Source: Rugalucina vietnamica
Lineage: Eukaryota > Mollusca > Bivalvia > Lucinida > Lucinidae
DNA: 64,000 nucleotides
NCBI GenBank assembly: GCA_964017185.1
Contig: OZ024869.1
Location: 3,680,501 to 3,744,500, forward strand
Direction: 5' to 3'
In this document: piece after piece, positions 45,101-57,100 of the stretch
How positions within the stretch are numbered: position 1 is the stretch's first letter
Layout of the letters: each line of letters starts with the position of its first letter
Made by a program: the position numbers and the translations under genes
The notes under the pieces: generated by a model
Databases searched by the model: none
What the model was told of the DNA's origin: nothing
Seen by the model: only the letters and a program-made list of their open reading frames with translations

Positions 45101-48100
45101 TAAAATTGTGGTAGAAATAAGTTAACTCTGTAGTTTTGTAAGACTGAGTATTTTAAATTCGGTCTATGAAATGCTTTTGGTATGCAACCATGAAAATCCC
45201 ACCTTTTGTATCATGATATCTGTTAATATTTCTCCTGATGAAATATATGGTACATGGTACCCTCCACTCTAAATTGAACTTCACAGCTTCTTCCTGGCAC
45301 GAAGAAAATATTCCATGAATCAGAAAACTAGATAAGGGGAGCAACTGGCCTCAAGGTTATAAAACTTTTTTCATGCTCAGCTCAGGTGAGACTAAAATTT
45401 ATCCTGCTCATAAATGTTAAAATGCCAACATTTATGAGCAGAATAAATTACGGGCTTTGGTGATCTTAACCTGAAATTTCAATTCATTTGGGCTATTTTG
45501 CCATTTATGAGCCGTTCAAATTTCATGCTCAGCTGAGTTGAGCATGAAAAAAGTTTTATAACCTCGGGACTGGATTACCATATTCAAAAATGATTGTTGT
45601 ATTTTTTTTCTTGCACATTTTAAGTGGCAGGGCTCAATTTTCAACGATTTTATCTTGAAAAACACTCATTTTGAAATTGTATGTTAAAGACATTCTTGTA
45701 TGTGCCCTTACCTGACGTCCTTTACAAACAATGTATTTTCTCTTTAAGATGACATAAATACATGAGATAACATGGTTGGATAAAATTAATCTACGTGTGA
45801 TGGGTTTGAGGCCAAGAGAAGGAAATCTCGAGCAAGTTTTCAGATTATTAAAGCCTCATCGGAGTCTGAGACTTCCTTGTTAAGGCCTCAACACCATCAT
45901 TGAAATCATTTTGACTCTGAATAGGCTGCAGGTGCTGTTCAGGCACAAAATGTAAGGTGAATGCAAATTCAAAATTATTTTTATTGTCTTTGATGAAATG
46001 GTTAACTTGCATATTGTTTCATGTGCAAACAAATGGTGGCTGCCTGAAGCCTATTCAGAGTCAAATTGTTTTTAGAGATTGGTGAGAAAAATAATCAATA
46101 ATGATGTTGATCCTCAACAAGGAAATCTCAGGCTCATTTTCAGATTATTCGAGTCTCATCCTCGGCATAGCCTCGCTTGAAGAATCTTAAAACTTGCCTG
46201 AGATTTTCTTGTCTCGGCCTCAACCCCATCAATGATTCTTTTATTCTCACCCAGGACCAAACATGGAATTTCTCTATCTGATGTGCAAGAATAAATTACC
46301 TAACACTCTTGGACAGGAAAATAATTTTTATTCAAAAAGTACTATAAACAGCCAGGAGACCCTTCTGTCAAAAATCCAGGAATTCTTACAACAAGGAGGA
46401 GGAATAATAAACTGAAACTGACCTTTTCAACATCTGATATAGAGAAGTCATTAAACAAGTACCACTGTGTGGTAGTGACTCCCTCTTTCCTGTGGTGGTA
46501 CACCTCACCCACCTTGATGTGGCTCACAAGATGGCCGCCACCAGTTTTAGAGTCTTTAATCAGAGAAACTGTACCGTGGAGGTCATAATACTTTGTTTTG
46601 GGATCTGTAAGTATAAGTATATAGAGGATCTTACACGAATGGTCATTTCATATGAAACGACCACCAGTGTAAGATTCGTTTTATCATACGACTTTAGAAT
46701 GTTATTGTCGTCAAAGTGGATATATTTTCAATGAAAATTTACATTGTTGTTATGGATGTCGTAAATGACTTTACATATTCCTGCAAAAGTGTTCATAACA
46801 CTTTTTCACTACATGACGTTATCCACTGGAAAACAGCAATGTCATATGATAAAATTGTTTAACAGATTCAAAGAATAATTTGAAAATTAAATGTAACTGT
46901 ATATCATTTAAACAACGAATATCCTTTTCAGAAATCTTTCATTTATGAGTTTGTTTAATGGTGAATACTGTTCCTCAGCAAGACACCAGGAGGCAGCTTA
47001 CCATTATTAAGTGTACATTCTTTGCCATTAACATCTGCTATTTCTTAATCAGCCAGAAAGCATGAATGGCCTTAGAAAAAGGGTCATGCACCAAAGAATT
47101 TATCTAATATAAAATCTCTCTCAACACATACTAGTATATCAAAGTTCATGTATGCCACAATCATGTCCTGGCTCTTAAATGACTACTTTTTATTGCTGAA
47201 TAAAACCTCATGAAATATGGTTTATATTACATATTTACAAATAAATTAGTGACATAATGAGCCACTTCATGGGAAAACCAACAATTTGCATATGCGAAAA
47301 CAAATGTGCAGATCAGCTTCGCCGTAACCGCAAAGCTGATCAGCCCCTTTGTTTTCGCTACAAGGATAGTACACTTCCTCTTCTTCTTAAATCCGAAATT
47401 TCAAGCTTCTAGCCTGCTTCTGTGACTGTCCAGCCTGACTTGTGTCAGGCCTGTTCGGAAACCACATTTTTGGTTTTCCCACAAGGTGGCTCATATACCT
47501 GTATTATCCGGGATAGGTTCGTCATCCGGAAACTCTTCTATCTTGAGATTGCCGTCCTCCTGCAGCGTGACCTTGACACAGAATGGTACCCAGACTGGGT
47601 AACAACTATCGTCCTCTGTGTTGATTTTCATCAGATCATCTTGTAACCAGTCTCTGTGAATGGAATCATATGATCAATATCCTTTGAAAGTCTGTTTGTT
47701 CCTTTGTCAGCTCATCAAACCAGTCTAAAGTCTTCCTGCCATAGCAATGCTGTAATTTTGGCTTTCTTATCTATTTATTTATTTTATCCTTTTTTATTTT
47801 TATTTATTTATTTTTTTTTTTTTTTTTCAATTTCTTTTTTTTTTATGTTTTTTTCCTTTGTACAATAGCATCAAATTCCAGCCAGTAATTTGACAGTCGT
47901 GCCAGAACAGAAGCACTACCTCATAGGTACTTAACCAGCACTTTTTGGAGAGTAAACGCTTCTTGCATAAGAGGTGCAATAAAAATGAGCTGCATCATGA
48001 GAAAACCAAATTTTTGCCTATGCGAAAACAAAGTAACTGCTCAGCATTTTTGTTTTCATTACAGGAACAGTACAATTCCTCATCTTCTTAAATCCGAAAT

Positions 48101-51100
48101 TTCAAGCTTCTAGCCACCTTCTTTGGCTGCACAGGCCGGTTTGTGTCGGACCTGGTCAAAAATCCCAAAGCCCTTGTTTTTGCATTGCAGCTCAAGTGAC
48201 ATATATTTTTTTCCACTTACTTTGGGTCTTGTTCATGCTTGAAGCGACAATTTCTCTTCGTACATTTCTTGCCATAGCGACACATGACTGGCGTAGAGGA
48301 TTGTGGGATAGGAGATGACGATGTCGAGGATAAACTCTCACCTTCTTCTTTCTGTTTTAACAACTGAAATATTAACACTTTTATCATTATTCTAATTATT
48401 TGTATAACACATTTGAGCCACCTCATGGGAAAACCAACAATGTGGTTTCCGAACTGGTCCAAAATAAACTGTGCAGTGACAGAAGCAGGCTAGAAGCTTG
48501 AAACTTTGGATACAAGAAGAAGATGAAGAGTACTATCTGTGTAGCGAAAACAAAGGCGGTAACCGCAAAGCTGATCTGCATCTTTGTTTTTGCATATGCA
48601 GATTGTTGAATGAGGCGGCTCATTTCATTGTCTGCTACTTCTGCTGCTGTTGGGCACATCAATTTGCATTAAAGAATTGGTATTTTGTTGTTTCTTGATA
48701 ATTTTAAAAAACCCAATATTCAATACCATAGAATTTTGCAGAAGTAAACCTACAAATTTTCTGAAGATACACTCCAACCTCGTTAGTACACGCATCAGTA
48801 TAACGCGTTTACCGGTATAACGCGGTGCCTGCTTGGACCCCAAAAATTTCTGATTATGGGAAAAAAACGATTTCAAAAAGAAAAAAAAAAAAAAATCTGA
48901 TCTGAAAATCCCACAAAACGATCTCTCATAAAGCGGTCGTAAACAATGAATGGGCCAGTGCCGAACAAAATATTAATTTGGGCAATATAATAATGGAATG
49001 ATCAGACCACCCTGTATGAAAGGGTTTGATAACACTCAAACTATAAAGCGCACAGTAAACACAGATCAGGGGTAGAATATATCAGTCTTTACTGTCTCTC
49101 TTTCACTTTTTTAGTTTTTGTCATGTAGTAGCTCAGTGGAAAAACACCAATACAATGACCTTGATCTGGGTTGTTCAAGCGCATAATTTGATTACAGTTG
49201 CTCCCCCTAGTAAAAACGTTGTACATACGTTTTGGTAAAATCTGTATTTATCCAACACAATCGGCGTAGTCTTACATTACTGATAATGATGTATAATTTC
49301 ATTTACATAATTATATTCAATTCAACTAAAAAAAAGATTTGTGATAGCAAATCTATAAAATTGAAAGAATTTTACTGATAAAATATCAAAGGTACACACC
49401 TTTATACTGTTAAATGTTTGACCTACAAATATCTCATTGAAGTAAAACCATTTATTACATTAGAAGATACTGTAAATTTGGAAATTTTCGCGTGACTTTT
49501 ATTTCGCGAACTTTCTATTTCCAAATTATTAGCGAGTTCTTGAATTCGCGACTGAGTGTCCATGTATTCTGTAAAGTTCATAGTGACTCTTTATTAGCGA
49601 GAACTTTGAATTCGCGAGGTAACCAATTCGCGAATATTAACGAAAATTAAGTTCTCGCGAATATTTCCGGATCTACAGTACCATAAACATAGGTGGTTCT
49701 TCATAGCACAAACAGGCAAGGATCTGTTGGTGTGTCAGTCGTTAGTATGCGACTCACTTATAACGCGGTTCAATTTTGTGGACCCCGACCGTCGCGTACT
49801 AATGAGGTTGGAGTGTAATTTTGGTTTTTCTTGTGATCTCTGCTAAAAACCATTGGCTGGCATTTCTGCAAATCTGTTTAAGCTTTATTCGTAACTTCAT
49901 TATGTGTCTTTCTTACATATTTGATTATACAATTTGAGATGTGACTAATCAAGCAAAGTGCTACTGTTTTGATATTGTCCAGTGTCATCGCGATAACATG
50001 TCTCAGAAATAAATACCCCCTTACAACCCACCTTTATATGAGCCGTATCGTGAGAAAACCGGATTTTTGCCTATGCGAAAACAAAGGCGCAGATCAGCTT
50101 CGCGGTAACCGCGAAGCTGATCAGCGCCTTTGTTTTCGCTACTCTGATAGTACAATTCCTCGTCTACTTAAATCCAAAATTTCAAGCCTCTAGCCTGCTT
50201 CTGTGACTGTACAGGCCAGTTTGGACCTGGTCTGAAACCCCGAAGCCCGGTTTTCTCGCGTCGAGGCTCATATAGTAGAACTAGGGTGTATAGGGGTATA
50301 CATATTTTTCTTAATTTTGCTCCAAAATATTCATTAAAGTATTCATTAAAACCACCTTGATATGGCAATGTAATGTGTACCCACAATCTATATTTGGAGC
50401 AAAAATATGAAAAATTATAATAATAAAAAAAAAAATTCGAATGAAAATTTCAATTTTTACAGCTGAAAAACAAAGACTGTATATATCATGGGCAAGTTTT
50501 CGTAATATTTGACAGTAATTAATATTAAAAACAGCAGCACCAGAATTACAAGCGTACCATAAGTTGTATTTTCCAGAACTCTAGGTCTCTGGGGTTCTCC
50601 AGTTGACAGTTCAAGGCTAGAACATCTGGCAGGGCTAGAACATTCTTTAACTGGGCCTGCAAACAAATGTGTCATGAAAGAAACAAACAAAAGAAACAAA
50701 CATGAATTTTTACCTATGCGAATACAAAGGCACGGATCCGCTGTGCAGTAACTGCACAGCCGATCAGCGCCTTTGTTTTCCTTTCACTGATAATACAATC
50801 CCTCTCCTTCTCAAATCTGAAATATGAAGTTGTTAGTCTTCTTCTGTGACCATACAGGGAGGTTTGTGTCAGAACAGGTGGGAAAGCCAGAAGAAAGGTC
50901 TTCTCCTGTTCGGGCTTATGAGAGGCATCATGACCAGGTCCTGTAAACGCTCACCTGAGACCTGAGATATATACCAATAATCTTGTTGACTAGAATGGTA
51001 ATATACATGTATATAACCACAGGGCAGGGTCAGAGCAACCTCTGGTGTCAATTTCTTTTTTAAATCATAAAGATTGAGTCCATTTGCCAATTTACTGCAA

Positions 51101-54100
51101 GTCTTGTCCTTCAAATGACATTGTAACAATTTTACCTATTCAAATGCGTGGGCAACCTAAGTTGACCTTGCCGTAAAAAGATCATGGTCATCCCAGGGTC
51201 ATGATTTATACATACTTTGTAGAGCTCCATTGCCTGATGCTTCATGCCAAGTTTCAAAATCATAGGCCTTCTGGTTCTGGAGAAGATTTTTAAAGGTTTT
51301 TGCTATTTATAGCCATGGTGGCCATCTTGGTCATGTGACCTTGACCATTTATATAAACTTTCATTCACTCTTCCTAAGAATGCTCCACATAAAGTTTGGC
51401 TTTGATTGGCCAAGCGGTTTCAGAGAAGAAGCTGTTTGAATATTATGGTCATACACATGTATATAGCCCTGGCGGGGCAGGGGCAGACAAGCCTCTGTGC
51501 CCAAAATAGTTTCATAAACATTAATCTTCTGTCCATTTGCTCATTCCTAGCATGTTTTTTGCCATTAAATGACAGTTTCCTATTTTTCCCCATTCAAATG
51601 CATGGGCGGCCTAAGTTGACATTGCTGTAAAAAAGGTCAAGGTCATCCCAGGGTCATAATTTATATAAACTTTGTAGAGCTCCATTGCCTGATGCTTCAT
51701 GCCAAGTTTCAAAATCATAGAACTTCTGGTTCTGGAGAAGAAGACTTTTAAAGTTTTTTGCTATTTGTAGCCATGGCGGCCATCTTGGTCATGTGACCTT
51801 GACCATTTATACAAACTTTCATTCACTCTTCCTAAGAATGCTCCACATAAAGTTTGGCTTTGACTGGCCAAGCGGTTTCAGAGAAGACATTTGAATATTA
51901 TGGTCATACACAAGTATATAGCCCTGGGGCAGACAACCCTCTGGGCCCAAAATATTTTCATAAACATGAATATTCTGTCCATTTGCTCATTCCTAGCGAG
52001 TTTTTTGCCATTAATTGACATTTTCCTATTTTTTTCCCATTCAAATGCATGGGTGACCCAAGTTGACCTTGCGGTAAAACAGGTCAAGGTCATCCCCGGG
52101 TCATGATTTATACAAACTTTGTAGAGCCCCAATGCCTGATGCTTCATGCCAAGTTTCAAAATCATAGGCCTTCTGGTTCTGGAGAAGAAGATTTTTAAAT
52201 GTTTTTGCTATTTATAGCCATGGCGGCCATCTTGGTCATGTGACCTGGACCATTTATACAAACTTTAGTTCCCCCTTCCTAAGGATGCTCCATATGAAGT
52301 TTGGCTTTGATTGGCCTAGCGGTTTCAGAGGAGAAGATCTTTGAAATTGTGGATGGACGGACGGAAGACGGACGCCAGAGCATGGGTATTACTATAAGCT
52401 CACCTGTGAGCCGAAGGCTCAAGTGAGCTAAAAATACTAGCTTCTTGATCACTGTTGTCTATCGCCCCCTTGATGCTCGGATTGGTCATATACGCACTGG
52501 TGAGAACAATGATTGGTTTGAGTTCCATTGTGGCCACAATTAGATTCATGTTTGCTTACACATTCTTAACAGAACTGGATACAAATAGATCAGGTATCCT
52601 TACTTAATTTCTTATACAAAATAAAATATCCAAACATAACATCTAATAAGTGTTCATGCTAATTTTAGCATATTGATTCATGTATAAGAAATACTTCTTG
52701 ATTAATTATGCTCATGAAAAACAAAATATTCTAAATGATCAGTCACTGTGAAAATAAAGCCAGTATTTAGCCATATTTTACATCTGTTCTCTGTTTCTTT
52801 GTGCAAACCTGCAAACAGGTATTGCTTTTACTAAATGTGAAGTTTATTTAGTGTGAGTCTGTCAATTGCTATCATAATAACTGATTTTCTTAGCTCTCAA
52901 TCCAACTGTTTAGCTCCAGATTGGCATTTCAAAACTCAGACCAATAGCCATTCTCACCGGGACCCACATATCCAATCCGAGCATCACAGGGGCATTAGAC
53001 AACATAATGGATGTGGGAAAACATCGCAAAGGTGCAGATAAATTGTCTGTTAATCAACAGCCCATCATACTGGTGATTTAAATTTCGCTTCATACACAGA
53101 ACGGTCACACTTTTTCCATTACACACTTTGGCTTATAGGACAAGAGCAAAGATGCACCACTCACATGCTGTTGGTATTTAGCACAGTTATTGCACCAACA
53201 CTGTATGTTCTGATCCTGGTTTAGACTGTGCTCCAATACCTGGGTAAAACTGACTGGTACTGGTCCTCGATTCAAACCTGAACATAAAATAATTTTTGAA
53301 GCAGGTTTCATGTCAACTGAATTACATTAAAATATGACTAACTACATGTATATTTGAACAGATTTACAAGCTGTTGGCAGTACAGTTTCTAAGTTTTTGA
53401 GTCATTTGATTATTTCAGCCGCCTCATGAGAAAACTTGATTTGAGCCGCCGCATCAGAAAACCAACAATTTACATATGGGAAAACAAAGGCGCAGATCAG
53501 TTGTGCAGTAACTGCACAGCTGATCAGCATCTTTGTTTTCGCGACACAGATAGTACCATTCCTCTGTTCCTTATATCCAAAGTTTGAAGCTTCTAGCGTT
53601 CTTCTGTGTCAGTACAGAACGGTCTGTTTCTGACCTTGTCGGAAACCCATATTGTTGGTTTTCTCATGCAGTGGCTCTTTTTTTTTTTAATATATGAAAA
53701 CAAAGTAAGTTACTGCACAGCTGAACATCAGCTTCCTTTTTGCTTGATGGGTACAATTCCTCGTTCTTCTTAAATTTGAGCCTTTGCATGAGAAAAACAA
53801 CAATTTTGGTTCCAAACAGGTCCAACACAAACCGGCCTGTAGAGTCACAGAAGCAGGCTAGAAACTCGAAATTTCAGATTTAAGAAGGAGAGGGATTGTA
53901 CTATCTGTTTAGTGAAAACAAAGGTGCTGATCAGCTTCACAGTTGCTGCAAAGGTGACCTGCGCCTTTGTTTTCGCCTATGCAGATTGTTGGTTTTCCCA
54001 TGCGGCGGTCAAAATTCAGTGCAAACCTCTAGCCTTCTCCTGTGATTGTACAGACCAGTTTGTGTCAGACCTGGTCAGAAACCCAAGACCAGTTTTCTTG

Positions 54101-57100
54101 CATTGCAGCTCATTTATAAGTTAGGCATTACAGTCAACATGGTCAATTAACTTATATAACTTATACATCTCCCTATTTCAAATTTCAGATCTCCCTATTT
54201 GAAATCAAGAATTTCTTTCTTTGTTTTATCATTCTCCCTATTTCGAAAAGTAAATCTTCCTATTTTGCTTCTCAGATGTATCACATGTATGCAATTTCAT
54301 TAGACTCGGTCCAGGATGATGAAGCACCTGCCATTATCTTTCAGTAGCACACTAAATAAAACTATTTTTTCTAATTCACACATCAAAATATTTGGCAACA
54401 TAGTTTACCTTGTCCAGAGCAATCCGGATAGATGAGATTCACTAGCGTTGTCTCACTGTATTTCTTAGTCTCCTGCCCACAGCGGCACCTCAGGGTCGTC
54501 TCTGCTTCAAGACCACACAGGTCTGTTATCACTGAGCCATCTTTCCTGATAAATTACACAATCATTTTTATTGTTATATGAACCAACAACATGCAAAGGC
54601 AAAACCAAAGACGCAGATTAGTTGTGCAGTAAATGCAGAGCTGATCAGCGCCTTTGTTTTTGTCCCATGGATAGCACAATCCTTCTTCTTTCTAAATCAG
54701 AATTTTCAAGTTACTATTTTCTGTGGCTGTTCAGCCTAGTTTGTGTCAGACCTGGTTGAAAACCTTGATCACTGTTTGTTTCTTTTTTTCTCACACAAGA
54801 CATATCAACTATTATGATGTATAATTAATGTCATTATTGGTAGTGTCCAAATGTGATTAAAACAATGGTAAAAGTTGTCTCTCAAAAAAACATAAAACTT
54901 TTAAGTTTGGAAATACTAATGAGAACTTAACTTTCCCTTATATTCAGGAATCTGTTGCCTTGCAAATTCAATTTTATATGAGCCGCCTCATGAGAAAACC
55001 AACAATCTGCATATGCGAAATCAAATGTGCAGATCAGCTTCGCGGTAACCGCGAAGCTGATCAGCGCCTTTGTTTTCGCTATAAGGATAGTACAATTCCT
55101 CTACTTTCTAAATCCAAAATTTCCACTCTCTAGCCATCTTCTGTGACTGTACATGCCGGTTTGTGTCAGACCTGTTCGGCAACCACATTGATGGTTTTCC
55201 CACGAGGTGGCTCATATATCTAATAAAGCCATACTATAAGTTCTCTACACTGTATGAGTATTCACTTGTGAATAAATAACCTAGCTTTCAATCTAAAAAT
55301 ACAAATTCAAGAAATAAAATTCATGAAAAATTTTCAGTATCTCCAGTAGTCAGTACTTACTTTGGTTTCTCTTCTGTCTTCTCCACGACTTCTGGTTCTG
55401 GCGGTGTTGCAGTTGTGACCGGTGTGCTTGCCTCTACCTCCTTCTTACTCTCTTTCTCTTCCTTCTTCTTCCCTTTCTTCTTCTTCTTCTTCGACTTTGC
55501 TGAAGAAGAAGACTTGGGCTCCTCGACTTTTTCCACTTTTTCTTCTGATTTTTCTGTTGGCTCTGCCTTCTCAGCCTCACTCAGATCTGTTGCCATGGCA
55601 TCAGTCACCTGACTGTCCTGGGATGAGCTAGGCTCCGCCTCTTTTTCAGTTTCTTCTATCACTGGCTTGGGAGGTGAAGTCTCCTGTAAGTTTACAGAGA
55701 ATGTTATGAATCCAAAAGATAATAATTGGGAATGAACTGATTGTTTAACCCATTCATGGGGAATGGATTCACCCATCATTATCATATGGGTGAGTCCACT
55801 TTAATTTTTTGATGCTTCAGGTGTAATTTTGAAATTTTATTCCATTTTTTCCACGAAAATCCTCTCAGTAAACAGAATAGCCCCAAAATGCGGCTTTCCA
55901 TCTGGGGCTATACTGTTTGCCTATGTCTCATAAAAGGGATGCCAGACTTATATGACTTAATCTATTGTCCAAGTTAGCTAAAGACAAGAAAATAACCTCT
56001 TCTTGTTAACCCTGAGAACTACTTCCTTAACTGCTATGAAAGCACTGCTACTCTATTTCCATACATTGAGGCTAACCTGAATAAAATATTTGAATAATTA
56101 CCATACAACACTATGTATTAATATAAATATCCAAAGTTTTACTGTACTCAGTTTTTGTGGTTGACTTACAGAGTGAATCTGTTGAAACATAAATCTCTGC
56201 CAGCTCTGTATGAGTCTACCCAGGTTGATCCTGCTACTGTTCTCTTCATTTTCAGCCAACACCAAGCCCAGTGCTGCTGCTTCTGGCACTGTACGGAATG
56301 CTCGCAGAAAGTTGCTAGCCTGTAAAACAGAATATACTGAACATTAGAATATATGAAAACTCATAACTCAGAAATGATGCATAGTTTGAAAAAAATTCCC
56401 AAAACCCTGATGGGATTCGAACTTGTATTGCCGGAGCAGAGATCCAATGCTCTAACCACTGAGCCAAAGAGTCCACTCCCTGACCCAGTATGTCAGAGAT
56501 TGTATTTATAGGTTGCATTGTATCAAACACCTGTTCTACTTATAAAAGCTACGCATCATTTGATCTGCCATCCCGACCTTCCAACCACGGCAGACAATCT
56601 TGAATAAATGAAGATGCAATGGGACATAACATCACACTCATGTTAGTGGAAAACAGCTTGGAAATCAACACCTGGCTCTAAGGTTATCATAAACTTTTTT
56701 TCATGCTCAACTCAGCTAAGACTAAATAAAATTCATCCTGCTCATAAACATTGGCATTTTAACATCTATGAGCAGCATAAATTACTAGCTTCCAGGTAAA
56801 TTCACCTGAAAAGTCAACTAATTTTGGCTTTTTCAACATTTATTAGCAGTCCTTCAGCTTGGTTGAGCATGCCAAAAGTTTATAACCTCCATCAGAAAAA
56901 CATGTCCGTGAAATGTATACCCCCTCATACCCCACTTTTATATCGTAAAACTGGGGTTTACAGGGGTATACCTATTTTTCTTATTTTTGCTCCAAAACAT
57001 AGATTGTGGGGACTCGTTAGAACCACCTGGCGGTTCTTACGTGTACCCATAATCTATGTTTTGAGCAAAAATAAGAAAAACATCATTTTTTTCTGATGAA

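Noticed and set aside
50457..50699. Frame with a hydrophobic [13 protein letters not shown] stretch, considered as a membrane protein
   Set aside because: Wrong frame of a PAN2 exon plus intron. The correct frame reads [12 protein letters not shown] and matches PAN2, with a donor at 50557-50556.
53105..53164. Extension of the PAN2 frame past 53165 ([12 protein letters not shown]...)
   Set aside because: Lies beyond a CAT|GTGAGT donor and has no similarity to PAN2. It is intron read-through.
55415..55631. + strand frames of Ser/Phe/Leu-rich type
   Set aside because: Mirror image of the Lys/Glu-rich PAN2 exon on the - strand.
56400..56480. A functional tRNA gene
   Set aside because: Acceptor and T stems do not pair, although box A and B words are present.
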